Source: TMED27 sp964350695
GTDB taxonomy: Bacteria; Pseudomonadota; Alphaproteobacteria; Micavibrionales; Micavibrionaceae
DNA: 64,000 nucleotides
Reading direction: 5' to 3'
NCBI GenBank assembly: GCA_964350695.1
Contig: CAYGKM010000003.1
Location: 88,275 to 152,274, forward strand
Each line of letters begins with the position of its first letter. The stretch's first letter is position 1. This document shows positions 17,570 through 27,567 of this stretch, one piece after another. Under the pieces are notes generated by a model that saw only the letters and a list, made by a program, of their open reading frames with translations, searched no databases and was not told the origin of the DNA. A program made the position numbers and the translations under genes.

Positions 17570-20500
17570 TTAAACTTTACCATCCACGTTAACCGATAGA
17601 TCAAGATCAAAACCGGTCACGCCTTCAAGGATCACAAGATCAACGGCTTGCGCGTTTCCGGCTGCGCCGTCAACATCCACAGAAACCACTGTGTTGCCGT
17701 CAACTTCAGTCGCAAAAACAAACTCGTTAATGCTGTCTTGCAAAGGATCATAGCTTTGAAGCAGTGAAGAAATGTCAATTACATCACCCTCGCTTGCATT
17801 AAAGTCTTTGATTGTATCCATGCCGAAATCTTGCGTCGTTTCGAACAAGAAGATATCCGCGCCCGAACCGCCATAAAGCGTGTCCGCACCGGCACTTCCG
17901 ACCAATACATCGTCACCTTCACCGCCGACAAGCGACGTACCGTATTCAGTGCCTAAACCATCATTATAGTCGAACCAAACATCGGCAATTTGCGTTGTAG
18001 TGCCATCTGCACGGGTCACAGAAGATGTTTCTGTCACAAGATTGCCCTCGCTAATCTGGTTGGCTTGATCAACATAGATCGCACCCAGATCGATTTTAAT
18101 GAGGCCGGCCTGATCCATGCTCAACATTTCGTTGAGCTGAGATACACCGTCAGCATTCAGATCTTGCCAAACAACCAATGACCCAAAGATGTCATCATTC
18201 GCATCAATAACGCCGTCGGCATTCACATCATACTGTGCAAGATTACCAAACCCGCTATTTGTATCGGCGTTATTACCGAACAATTCGCTTTGATCATTAA
18301 TGATACCGTCATTGTTCACATCAAGTGCAAGCAATGCATCATCGCCTTTAACCCATCCTGTTTGATCCAGGATACCGTCATTGGTCATGTCAAAGGCAAC
18401 GCCTTCCATGAGCGAGAGTAACTCAATACCATCACCGTCCATATCGATCACCAATGGGGAGATACAATACCAAACAGGAATCGTCGTTGAATAGCTGGTG
18501 TTATTATCGGAATAATCCCACTCGCCGCCTGACAAATTCTTCTCGAAGGAATGAATTGTCACACCAACATTGCGAATACCGTCAAGATTACTTGGTCCTT
18601 GATATGTTAGATACAAATCACTTTTAATGAAATCGACTGCATCTTCATATGTCATACCACTCAAATCAATCGTGTAAGTCGTACCAGACGCATTTGTTAC
18701 TTTTCCGCTCACTTCCGTGTAAGTACCATTAGGATTCTTAACAGACAGACTGGTCACATTATCAATGGCATCCGGCAACGTAAACACAATCTTCTTCAAA
18801 GATTCAGAGCCATCAGCATCAGGATGCGTCAAGTCTTCAATCTTGATTTTAGAATGTGATACCCAGTCTTCGGTTCCACCGTTGCCGCCATACTTCGACC
18901 ACTGCGTCATAACAAACGTTTTCGCTGCACTCCACTCGTGGCCTGTAACGCCCGCATCGAATGAAAACGCATCAACAACCGCATCTGTAGTAATTTTGAA
19001 ACCATCATCAGATGTCTCTGTCTGAGCTGTATCAGGGTCATAAACAGACGCACGAACATTCAAACCTGTCAAATCAACATCGCTGTTGGCTGGCGGTGCG
19101 AATGTGAACGAACCTGTATAATCATGCTGTCCCGCAGGCAATGTCAGCTGGTATGTACCGCCGCCAAGATTTGTCCAGCCAGTCGCTGTTACATCCCAAG
19201 CAGGGTCTACACCGGTCAACGTCAAAGTCATAACTTCGTCGCCGTCGCCGCCTGTGTAATTCGCAGTCACAGGAACATCAACTTCGCCGTCTTCTTTAAC
19301 ACAGATGTCATCAACACCGTTGTTAACTTCAACATCAACGTGAACTTCCGGCGTACCATCAACAAGGTCGATCATCACGAAACCTGTCGCTGTGTCACCG
19401 TCAAAATCATTGATCTCAACGAAGAACTGAAGCCATAAAATGTCCTTATCACCATGATCAATATCGGCATATTGAGTATATGTATATTGACCGTCATTAT
19501 TGATTGTGAACTCAAGAACAGTCGTACCGTTCGCAAGCTTACCAACATAACCGTCAGCCGTCTCTGTAACCGTGATCGGAGAACCGTTTGATGTCAAATT
19601 GATAACAGGACCGCCAACTGTATCTTTGGCCATGAAGTTACCGTTCGGGTTAATTTCACCCTTACCGTCTTCGCCGTATGAATGAGCAAGCGTTCCATCA
19701 ACAACCAATGGTGTCGAGAAATCTGTCGGCTCGGAAATACCACCGGCAAAAGAAGAGATTTGCGGACCGTCATCAAAGACACGAACCTTAACCGTTACAG
19801 GCGCTTCATCACCATCTGAATCGATGGCTTTTACACCGAAGTTCAAATTGATAACGTCATTCGCATTTGTCGCATCGGCATGATCCAAAGGCTGAGAAAG
19901 AATAAATTCATACTCACCTGTTGTTTCGTTGATAGACAAGCGGAACACTTCGTCTCCACCGGCGCGGCCAACATAATCATTGCCTTCGATATCAACATTT
20001 ACAGGAACACCGTTTGAAGTCAGCGTACCGTCCTTCGCACCGTTGACAACCTGGAAATCAGACGCATCTGTCGGCTCGAAAGACCCTGGCGCATCGTCAC
20101 CGAAATTCGCATTAATAAAGTTGCTGTCTTCGTCGCGTGGATCCATATCGGTCTCATCAACCGAAAGAATTTTGGCTGTTGCTGTCGGCTTATCATCACC
20201 ATCAACAAGGTCAATCATCACGAAGCCTGTATCTGTATCACCGTCAAAATCATTGATCTCAACGAAGAACTGAAGCCATAGAACTTCTTTACCCGGTGGG
20301 TGGTCAATATTCGCAAACTGCTTATAGCTGTACTGACCGTCATTATTGATTGTGAACTCAAGAACAGTCGTACCGTTCGCAAGCTTACCAACATAACCGT
20401 CAGCCGTCTCTGTAACCGTGATCGGAGAACCGTTTGATGTCAAATTGATAACAGGACCGCCAACTGTATCTTTGGCCATGAAGTTACCGTTCGGGTTAAT

Positions 20501-23500
20501 TTCACCCTTACCGTCTTCGCCATATGAATGATCCAATGTTCCATCAACAACCAATGGTGTTGAGAAATCTGTCGGCTCGGCAACACCGCCCGCATGGGAA
20601 GAAATGGATGGACCATCGTCAAACACACGAACTCTAACGGTTACAGGGGCAGTATCATCATCTGAATCCTGAACTGTAACACCGAATGTAAGGTTAATAA
20701 CGTCGTTCGCATCTGTCGCATCGGCATGATCCAAAGGCTGAGAAAGAATAAACTCGTACTCGCCTGTTTCTTTGTTCAAATCAAGGCGGAAGACTTCCGT
20801 GTTATCGGCTGTGCGGCCAACATAATCATTACCTTCAACCTTAACGGATACCGCATCACCATTAGATGTCAGCGCACCGTCTTTTGCACCGGAAACAAGC
20901 TGGAATGAACCATCACCGGTTGCCGTAAACGTACCTGGATCATCACCGCCGAAATCAGCAACAATTTGACCGCTCACTTCGTCTTGCGGATTCATGTCTG
21001 TTTCATCAACAGCCACAATACCGGGGTTCGCAACGATTGGCGTATCATCAACCAGATCCTTACCGCAAAGCTCAAGCGTCGCAGTTGACTGGTCGCCATC
21101 ACCGTCTTGAAGAACATACTGGAATGTATCCATGATGCAATCTTCACCCGGATACTCGACATGAACATCATGCAGCACGAAAGATGACTGGTGGTAAGGC
21201 AAGCCAACCGAATCAATCATCTTGCCGCCAAAATCAGCAGAATCGAATGACACTGTTACAACACCGTTAACAGGCGTTGTCGTCGCAATATCGAAGATCA
21301 CTGTCTCGGTTGTACCATCTTGGAATTTGATATCGAAACGCAGATCAGATGTCAGGTTGTTTGAGCCAATATCACCAATCTCAAACGTCACTTTCTCGGC
21401 AAGCGCGAAATCAACGTTAAGTCCGTCAGGATTAGGCCAGACTTTTTGATCATGACCAACACCAACACCAGGACCAGTACCATTCCACCATGTCAGGTCA
21501 GTACCTGTCGTAGAGGTCACGGTAATACCGTTCTTCGTAAAGGCAGCAGCATTCCCTGCAACATCACCTGAATTTGGATCCAAAGTATCAGCCCCGCCAT
21601 TCGGCGCTGTAACGCCTGCGTTCAGAACATAAGAATATGAACCGTCATCTTGAATAGTCAGCACGCCGTAATCACCGTTAATGCTGGCTGAACCGCCCGC
21701 AGGAACGTCAACAACTGTGCCGTTATGAATGATCTGAACCACATCATGGTCAGCACTTTCCGCCGGCGCATCATCTTTGGATAGATCATCAGCCGCACCA
21801 GCGCCGCCGTTCAAACCGGTAATCACATTACCGTTCGCAACGCCTGCATTCGTGTCGTACGAGTTGAAATCATCATGCGCGACAGGGCCGTCATCTTTAA
21901 CGGTCACTGTAATCGTGCCCGGATCTGTATCACCATCGGCATCCTTGGCAATAACGCCAAAGTTCAATGTGATTGCATCATCAGGATTGGTCGTGTCTGC
22001 ATGATCCAAAGGCGCGCTTTGCGTAAACTCATACTCGCCTGTTTCTGCATTCAACGTCAGACGGAAAACTTCCGTACCGCCTGCTGTACCAACATAATCA
22101 TTACCAACAATCGTAACGTTTACAGGAACATCATTCGATGTCAGCGCATTATTTGTCGCACCTGCAAAGTTGAATGTACCGATACCCGCAACCTCGAATG
22201 TCCCTGGGCCGTCATTACCGAAATCTGCGGTAAGCTGGTTAGAGTCGCTATCAGTCGGCACCAAATCAGTGTCATCCGTTTGCAATGGTTTCGGCGCAGC
22301 AAGCTCTGGCTTGTCATCCACGTCTTTAATAGTGATCGTCAGCTCGGCTGTGTCGGTATCACCATCAAAGTCTGTGTAACCATATGTGAACTCATCAGTC
22401 TCAACATTCGCATTTCCACCATTGGATACATATTGATATGTACCATCAGCATTAATATTCAGCGTACCGTGGTCACCATTAATGGATGTCGCAACACCGG
22501 GCACAACCGCCACAGTGTTTGCACCAAATGTAATGCTTGTAACAACTGACGGTGAATCTTCACCGGCAATATCGTTATCTGTAACATTGCCATTCACAGT
22601 TGTTGTGTTCTGAAGAACAGTATTCCCGTCATCAAACGCAACAGGCGCGTCATCAAGAATGTTAATCGTCAAAACGCCTTCGGCTGCATCGCCGTCACTG
22701 TCTTTAACAGTGATACCGAAATCAATTTTGATCAGATCATTCGGATCCGTGCTGTCTGCATGGTCCAATGTACCCTTAAGCTCGAATGAATAATCGCCGT
22801 TATCTTGAATAATCAAAACGAAGATCTCTTCGCCTGATGTCGTTGTACCGACATAACCATCCGCAGTCGCCGTAACATTCACTGTTTCACCACCTGATGT
22901 CAGGTTTCCACCGGCCAAAGAGCCGCTTGGAGTCACGCTGCCGTTAGGGGTGATCGAACCTTGCCCGTCCAAACCGAAATCAACATTCAATGTCTCGTTA
23001 ATAACCAATGGCCCTGGATTAATATTCGTCTCATCCACAGTCATCGCATCAGAAACCGCCACAGGCGCACCATCTGGCGTAACCTTGATAGAAAGCTTCG
23101 CAGTATCATTATCTGTGTCGCCATCAGTCAATGTATATGTGAACACAAGAGTCCCGTCAGGATCGCCTGTATTTACAGCTTCGAATGTATATGAACCGTC
23201 ATAGCTAAGCGTCAATGTACCTAAAGGCGTTGTAATAACGGCCGGAATACCCGGAACTATAGAATATGTTGCTCCGCCGAACTCAACTTCAGTAACGTTG
23301 TTATCAACGTCTTGGCTGAAATCATCATTCGCAGTCACGCTACCTGTAATGCTTTGACCTTCTTCCGCGCCGTTGAAATCATCATTCGCAACAACGCCGT
23401 CATCCGCTACAGATACAGTAATCGTGCCTGTGTCGCTATCACCGTCCGTGCTCGTCACAGCAACGCCGAATTCAAGCTCGATTGTGTCATTCGGGTCTGT

Positions 23501-25837
23501 CCCGTCTGGGTGATCGAATGGCGCAACTTGGGTGTAAACATATTTACCTGTCTGATCGACAGTCAGTGTGAAGATCGTGCCTTGTGTAGGCGTTGTACCT
23601 TCATAACCATCAGCAGTCTGAACAAATGTTACAGGCTCAAGACCGGCAGTCAACGCGATCGGCACGCCGCCGACTTTAGCAACAACATTTCCGTCAGGTG
23701 AAATCGTCCCAACTTCAGTACCGAAATTTGTAATCAATGTGTCAGATGTTGAAATCGGACCAACATCAAGGTTTGTTTCATCAACATCACCTTTTGCATC
23801 ACCGATAGTCGGAACATCATCTTTAACTTTAATAAGGATAGTCGTTGAGTCTGTGTCGCCATCGCCGTCGGTTACCGTCGCGCCGAAAGTCAGATCAATA
23901 ATATCATTCGGGTCATTCGGATCTGCGTGATCCAATGTTCCCAAAAGATTGAATGTGTATGAACCGTCAGTTTCGATTGTCAGCGTGAAGATCGTATCTC
24001 CGCCAACAGCAGTTGTACCGATATATTGATTGCCAACCAATGTCACTTCAACAGTGTCACCGCCGGATGTCAGGTTTCCGCCAAGAGCAGACCCACCAAA
24101 TGTGAATGACCCTGCGCCGGTTGGCGTCACTGCGCCCGGTACATCCGCACCGAAATCTACCGTCAGCTTACCGCTTTCAGAAACGCCCGGAAGGTCTGTT
24201 TCATCAACTATCTCAAGACCGTCACCCAACTTAGGTGTGTCGTTTTTAAATTCAGGAACCGAATCATTGATATTCACAGTGATTGTCGTCGCTGTTGTGT
24301 CACCATCAAAGTCAGTCACCGTTACAGGGAACTGAATGCTGATCGTGTCATTCACAGGATTGTGATCCAATGGCACTTTTTGCGTATATGTATAGCCGCC
24401 TGTCGCAGGATTAATCACCAATTCAAACGCTGTTGCGCCGCCTGGTAATGTCCCGACATAACCGCCGGCTGTTGCCGTGATCGTAATCACATCGCCGCCG
24501 GATGTCAGCGTAGTCACGCCCGTTACGCTCGCAGGCGTTCCTGTTGGCGTAACCGTTCCTTCAACATCGTTACCGAAATCTATAATAAGTGTGTCATTAA
24601 TAACAACATCACCGCCCGCAAGCGCAGATTCGTCAAACGTATTGGAATCAGGCGCAGCATCCGCCGGCGCATCATCCGCAACATTAATTGTAACCGTACC
24701 GAAATCAACGTCACCGTTGCTGTCTTCAACAATAATACCGAACTGAAGTGAAATCACATCATTTGGATCGGTTGCATCATTATGATCAATCGGCAAGAAC
24801 TGCTCGAACTCATACTCACCCAAATTGTTAACAGTAAATGTAAACACTGTGTCACCGGCAGGGGTTTTACCTGTGTAGCCTGTCGGCGTCGCTGTAATAG
24901 TAATAAGCTCGCCGCCGGATGTGAAAGTACCGCCAAGAAGCGAACCGCTTACATTATATGTACCGTCTGCCGCAACCAAACCTGGCGAATCAACACCGAA
25001 ATCAACGGGAATAGTCCCTGATTGTTGCAATGTCGGCGCAAGATTCGTTTCATCAAGATCAACAACAACATCGCCAACAACGGGAATACTGTTTGGCGCT
25101 GCGCCTGATGGACCTTGAGGCTGGAAAAGAAGCTCTTCAGTCGGAACATCTACGCCATACTGAAGCAATGTCGGATCAATAGGACCAACATCTTCCAGGC
25201 CCGCAACACCTTGCGGGTTAAAGCTGGAGTTAAAACCAAAACCGGTATTACCACCGGCCGCGCCTGCGCCGTCATCACCGGCAGCAGTTTCAATTTCCGC
25301 CAAAGCTTCTGCAAGCTCAGCCATTTCATCACCGGCAGCCGGCTCAACCTTGGCAACCTGCTCCGCCTGCGTATCAGCAGGAACTTCAGCAACTTGCTGA
25401 ATTTCGGATTGAGGCTCTTCTAATTCTGTATCTTCTGGAACGGTCTCAACGACCTCAATCATACGACCCGCAAGCTCATCAATCGTAAGCTCATTACTAA
25501 AGGCCAATGTTGCTGGAGTAGAGGCAGTTGACGCCGCACCGAAATTTTTGAGAACAAGAGCGCTATTGTCCGCAAAAGTCAGTGTCAGAGTATCACCCTG
25601 CTGTACGAAAGATTGAACATCACCTTCCGCAAAATCGAAAAAGTATTTTTGCCCGGGCGCAAGAAGCACCTCAAGAACTTCACCATTGCTTGGCTGCTCT
25701 ATAACTATGGGGACAGCAATACCTGAAGTAGGATCTCCTCCGACGACACATGTGTCATCAATAATTTTTTCTGATCCGGCCTCGGTAGTCTCTACCTGGG
25801 CTTCAGTTGTACCGGCATTTGCGCTCTCGGTTGCCAT
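17570..25837 (-). CDS. Giant RTX adhesin, LapA-like, type I secretion substrate
   Basis: This 2755-residue acidic repeat protein is built for the cell surface. Residues 1-130 resemble the N-terminal retention module of LapA-type adhesins. They are followed by an acidic linker with two di-alanine motifs, PAAG (166-169) and TAAG (184-187), the kind of site cut by LapG proteases. From about 250 to 2250 there are some ten repeats of roughly 120 residues (VDET start, FDHPD/LDHAD centre, DGDTD end; DUF5801-like), with VCBS-like modules between. The C-terminus has a VIDMDGDGIELL segment (about 2452), an EF-hand-like DVNNDGIINDQSELFG (about 2505), a short run of GGxGxD RTX nonapeptides (about 2632) and a type I secretion tail. 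The start ATG has AAGGAG 9 nt upstream. The adjacent tolC-ABC-hlyD genes are the obvious exporter. No lapG or lapD homologue is visible in the window. Confidence 0.93.
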   Translation of the reverse strand: MATESANAGTTEAQVETTEAGSEKIIDDTCVVGGDPTSGIAVPIVIEQPSNGEVLEVLLAPGQKYFFDFAEGDVQSFVQQGDTLTLTFADNSALVLKNFGAASTASTPATLAFSNELTIDELAGRMIEVVETVPEDTELEEPQSEIQQVAEVPADTQAEQVAKVEPAAGDEMAELAEALAEIETAAGDDGAGAAGGNTGFGFNSSFNPQGVAGLEDVGPIDPTLLQYGVDVPTEELLFQPQGPSGAAPNSIPVVGDVVVDLDETNLAPTLQQSGTIPVDFGVDSPGLVAADGTYNVSGSLLGGTFTSGGELITITATPTGYTGKTPAGDTVFTFTVNNLGEYEFEQFLPIDHNDATDPNDVISLQFGIIVEDSNGDVDFGTVTINVADDAPADAAPDSNTFDESALAGGDVVINDTLIIDFGNDVEGTVTPTGTPASVTGVTTLTSGGDVITITATAGGYVGTLPGGATAFELVINPATGGYTYTQKVPLDHNPVNDTISIQFPVTVTDFDGDTTATTITVNINDSVPEFKNDTPKLGDGLEIVDETDLPGVSESGKLTVDFGADVPGAVTPTGAGSFTFGGSALGGNLTSGGDTVEVTLVGNQYIGTTAVGGDTIFTLTIETDGSYTFNLLGTLDHADPNDPNDIIDLTFGATVTDGDGDTDSTTILIKVKDDVPTIGDAKGDVDETNLDVGPISTSDTLITNFGTEVGTISPDGNVVAKVGGVPIALTAGLEPVTFVQTADGYEGTTPTQGTIFTLTVDQTGKYVYTQVAPFDHPDGTDPNDTIELEFGVAVTSTDGDSDTGTITVSVADDGVVANDDFNGAEEGQSITGSVTANDDFSQDVDNNVTEVEFGGATYSIVPGIPAVITTPLGTLTLSYDGSYTFEAVNTGDPDGTLVFTYTLTDGDTDNDTAKLSIKVTPDGAPVAVSDAMTVDETNINPGPLVINETLNVDFGLDGQGSITPNGSVTPSGSLAGGNLTSGGETVNVTATADGYVGTTTSGEEIFVLIIQDNGDYSFELKGTLDHADSTDPNDLIKIDFGITVKDSDGDAAEGVLTINILDDAPVAFDDGNTVLQNTTTVNGNVTDNDIAGEDSPSVVTSITFGANTVAVVPGVATSINGDHGTLNINADGTYQYVSNGGNANVETDEFTYGYTDFDGDTDTAELTITIKDVDDKPELAAPKPLQTDDTDLVPTDSDSNQLTADFGNDGPGTFEVAGIGTFNFAGATNNALTSNDVPVNVTIVGNDYVGTAGGTEVFRLTLNAETGEYEFTQSAPLDHADTTNPDDAITLNFGVIAKDADGDTDPGTITVTVKDDGPVAHDDFNSYDTNAGVANGNVITGLNGGAGAADDLSKDDAPAESADHDVVQIIHNGTVVDVPAGGSASINGDYGVLTIQDDGSYSYVLNAGVTAPNGGADTLDPNSGDVAGNAAAFTKNGITVTSTTGTDLTWWNGTGPGVGVGHDQKVWPNPDGLNVDFALAEKVTFEIGDIGSNNLTSDLRFDIKFQDGTTETVIFDIATTTPVNGVVTVSFDSADFGGKMIDSVGLPYHQSSFVLHDVHVEYPGEDCIMDTFQYVLQDGDGDQSTATLELCGKDLVDDTPIVANPGIVAVDETDMNPQDEVSGQIVADFGGDDPGTFTATGDGSFQLVSGAKDGALTSNGDAVSVKVEGNDYVGRTADNTEVFRLDLNKETGEYEFILSQPLDHADATDANDVINLTFGVTVQDSDDDTAPVTVRVRVFDDGPSISSHAGGVAEPTDFSTPLVVDGTLDHSYGEDGKGEINPNGNFMAKDTVGGPVINLTSNGSPITVTETADGYVGKLANGTTVLEFTINNDGQYSYKQFANIDHPPGKEVLWLQFFVEINDFDGDTDTGFVMIDLVDGDDKPTATAKILSVDETDMDPRDEDSNFINANFGDDAPGSFEPTDASDFQVVNGAKDGTLTSNGVPVNVDIEGNDYVGRAGGDEVFRLSINETTGEYEFILSQPLDHADATNANDVINLNFGVKAIDSDGDEAPVTVKVRVFDDGPQISSFAGGISEPTDFSTPLVVDGTLAHSYGEDGKGEINPNGNFMAKDTVGGPVINLTSNGSPITVTETADGYVGKLANGTTVLEFTINNDGQYTYTQYADIDHGDKDILWLQFFVEINDFDGDTATGFVMIDLVDGTPEVHVDVEVNNGVDDICVKEDGEVDVPVTANYTGGDGDEVMTLTLTGVDPAWDVTATGWTNLGGGTYQLTLPAGQHDYTGSFTFAPPANSDVDLTGLNVRASVYDPDTAQTETSDDGFKITTDAVVDAFSFDAGVTGHEWSAAKTFVMTQWSKYGGNGGTEDWVSHSKIKIEDLTHPDADGSESLKKIVFTLPDAIDNVTSLSVKNPNGTYTEVSGKVTNASGTTYTIDLSGMTYEDAVDFIKSDLYLTYQGPSNLDGIRNVGVTIHSFEKNLSGGEWDYSDNNTSYSTTIPVWYCISPLVIDMDGDGIELLSLMEGVAFDMTNDGILDQTGWVKGDDALLALDVNNDGIINDQSELFGNNADTNSGFGNLAQYDVNADGVIDANDDIFGSLVVWQDLNADGVSQLNEMLSMDQAGLIKIDLGAIYVDQANQISEGNLVTETSSVTRADGTTTQIADVWFDYNDGLGTEYGTSLVGGEGDDVLVGSAGADTLYGGSGADIFLFETTQDFGMDTIKDFNASEGDVIDISSLLQSYDPLQDSINEFVFATEVDGNTVVSVDVDGAAGNAQAVDLVILEGVTGFDLDLSVNVDGKV
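19488..19675. repeat. Perfect 188-bp repeat inside the adhesin gene, copy 1
   Basis: This stretch is identical base for base, as far as I can read, to 20334-20521. The offset is 846 bp, exactly 282 codons, so the frame is kept. Flanking sequence is also very similar. It encodes part of a VEPTDF-type module. Confidence 0.85.
20334..20521. repeat. Perfect 188-bp repeat inside the adhesin gene, copy 2
   Basis: This is the second copy of the 188-bp segment at 19488-19675. Identity at synonymous positions points to recent duplication or gene conversion of a 282-codon unit. Confidence 0.85.
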
Positions 25838-25894
25838 TTTTACTCTCTCCTTTAGTTACACTGTACGGACAAGCCCAGTGGACTTTGACCGAAA

Positions 25895-25910
25895 TTAACA
25901 CTTTCTTAAC
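25895..25910 (-). promoter_or_regulatory. CtrA-type binding site upstream of the RTX adhesin
   Basis: The plus strand reads TTAA, seven bases (CACTTTC), then TTAAC, an exact match to the alphaproteobacterial CtrA consensus TTAA-N7-TTAAC. A further TTAAC half-site lies at 25926-25930. The site is 58-73 bp upstream of the adhesin ATG and just downstream of the predicted start site, a position that would suit repression if that promoter is correct. Confidence 0.6.
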
Positions 25911-25922
25911 AGAATGGAACAA

Positions 25923-25951
25923 TTTTTAACTGAACCGAGACGATTTGTCAA
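25923..25951 (-). promoter_or_regulatory. Predicted promoter of the RTX adhesin gene
   Basis: On the minus strand a perfect -35 TTGACA (25946-25951) is followed after 17 bp by TAAAAA (25923-25928). The start site would be near 25916, giving a leader of about 80 nt that contains the CtrA box. Confidence 0.5.
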
Positions 25952-26443
25952 CAGTTATGTTAAAAACATTCTTGTCTAAATTTCTTAATTAAAGCTTATA
26001 TACACGAAAATGTATTGGATACCCCGCCTTTTTTTAACACCACTCTTATTAACTGCCTTTTAAATCTGTTTTTTATCTTGCTCAAAAAAATAAAGATGCT
26101 AAAAAGCGCCTAAAGAATCATGAGCAAGGTTTTATAACCTCAGTCTATAGGATAGTGCCGATTCGTTAAAAAGCTGTAAAGATTACACATAAGCAGCGGT
26201 ATCTATGTAAAGTTTTATATAAATCGGCGTTCCCTCACAAAAAAACATCAAAAAAAATGACATGTTAGTACTTTTGTGGATAACTTTGATTCTCGTCGCG
26301 ACTCTAAAAACATAAAAACAACAATGCTTCGTTTACAGTTTAAACACGGCAAAAAAGTTTCAAAAAAGACTCGAAAAGGACTCGACTCATTCTCGAATCG
26401 ATTCCATCCTCTAATCATCCAAGACGTTAAACACTTTGGATTT

Positions 26444-26472
26444 GAATTCAGCCAGTCACTGAATTCGGGTTT
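26444..26472 (+). terminator. Hairpin with T run, terminator-like
   Basis: Perfect 8-bp arms GAATTCAG (26444-26451) and CTGAATTC (26459-26466) enclose a 7-nt loop and are followed by GGGTTTTT. No confident gene ends here, so it may terminate a small RNA or an unrecognised small gene. Confidence 0.4.
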
Positions 26473-26890
26473 TTAAAGCGCTTAGTATCTTTCTTCACCG
26501 ATAGATGCATCTTTAGAAGCTTAAGGGATTAAAAAGCCTGAACTTACATGACAGCCTGACCTGTGGTTGCGCACATAAAAACGATATAAAAGGCCGATTT
26601 GCGAGAAGTTTGAGCGTTTGGATTTAATTCTGAAATGCCTGTATTTATGGATTTATTCGTAAATATTAAGGTGAGCGGCCAATCACCGCGATAAATATCC
26701 GGATGGGGGTTCATCCGGCAGTCTTTAGAATAAGTTTACTTGTGCTAGAGGTTGGATTTAAGCGATTGCCCGAGTTTTATAGGCTTCACAGTATATAAAA
26801 TCTCTGGCTTATGCTTCCCATCGAGGCCCCGGTACGTACTCTTGTTTTGGATTTATTCAATTTAAGAAGTGTGTGCCGGGGTTCTCTTAT

Positions 26891-26918
26891 TTGCAAGACC
26901 GCGTTATACTGCTATACA
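26891..26918 (+). promoter_or_regulatory. Predicted promoter of the response regulator gene
   Basis: TTGCAA (26891-26896) and TATACA (26913-26918) are spaced by 16 bp, about 35 bp before the regulator ATG. Confidence 0.35.
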
Positions 26919-26952
26919 GAGCGATCTTGCATTAAACTTGGGTACTTCATTC

Positions 26953-27450
26953 ATGGCCTTCCAATTCGAAAAACTCTCCGTACTTTTGGTCGAAGACACC
27001 ATCCCCATGCAAAAGCTGGTAACCTCTGTTCTTGAAACACTTGGCGTAGGCAGAATTATAAAAGCCGAAGAAGGTGAAACGGGATACGAATATTTTTGCT
27101 CGGAAAATCCGGATATTGTGATTGCCGATTGGCATATGATCCCGATGTCCGGGATTGAACTGGTTGAAAAAATCCGCACCGACGAAAAATCCCCGAACAA
27201 AACCGTGCCCATCATCATGATGACCGGATATAGCGCCCTTCCCCGCGTCGCCGAAGCCAGAGACCGCGGCGCTACAGAATTTCTTGTTAAACCCTTTTCC
27301 GCAAACGATCTTGCCCGCCGAATCACATATGTTATCAATAAACCCCGTGATTTCATCAAAACCCCCGATTATTTCGGTCCCGATCGCCGCCGCGTCAACA
27401 AAGAGGGCTATAAAGGCCCGTTCCGTAGAAAAGACGACGCGCCTGTCTAA
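26953..27450 (+). CDS. Single-domain response regulator (CheY-like) with PDRRR tail
   Basis: The 165-residue protein is a receiver domain with the acidic pair in LLVEDT, phospho-acceptor Asp in VIADWHM, the switch Thr in MMTGY and Lys in LVKPF. A C-terminal extension of about 35 residues contains FGPDRRR and GPFRR, a tail seen in many alphaproteobacterial stand-alone regulators. There is no output domain, so it presumably works by protein contact, for example with the flagellar motor or a phosphorelay. I chose the ATG at 26953; earlier in-frame starts fall inside the promoter-like sequence. It is followed after 117 bp by a small helical protein that may be its partner. Confidence 0.88.
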   Translation: MAFQFEKLSVLLVEDTIPMQKLVTSVLETLGVGRIIKAEEGETGYEYFCSENPDIVIADWHMIPMSGIELVEKIRTDEKSPNKTVPIIMMTGYSALPRVAEARDRGATEFLVKPFSANDLARRITYVINKPRDFIKTPDYFGPDRRRVNKEGYKGPFRRKDDAPV

Positions 27451-27567
27451 GCTTAAGATATTCAAAAATTAACGAAAATGTATGAAATTCAGGGTACTCT
27501 ATATTATGGGATTAGAGTATAATGGTATTCATACTTACATATCTCTGTGAGGCTAAAAGGAAGAAGA

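Larger units (their letters stand above)
25952..26952. other. AT-rich intergenic region of about 1 kb without a convincing gene
   Basis: This region lies between the adhesin promoter and the divergent response regulator. I find no protein with a recognisable domain. A 66-codon GTG-initiated frame at 26276-26476 encodes a basic peptide with no ribosome binding site, and I do not call it. Visible elements are a hairpin at 26444-26466 followed by a T run, several short repeats of the type ACTCG around 26290-26400, and a promoter-like pair before the regulator gene. The length suggests a complex control region, or a small RNA ending at the hairpin. Confidence 0.5.

Noticed and set aside
19980..24746. 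Many plus-strand open frames opposite the adhesin gene
   Set aside because: They are Ser/Pro/Thr-rich shadows of the repetitive coding strand, with no ribosome binding sites or domains.
17570..25837. CRISPR-like array in the repeat region
   Set aside because: Repeats are long, in frame and coding, without short identical repeats separated by unique spacers.
26276..26476. 66-codon GTG-initiated frame before the response regulator
   Set aside because: No ribosome binding site, basic AT-rich composition and overlap with the hairpin; too little support.
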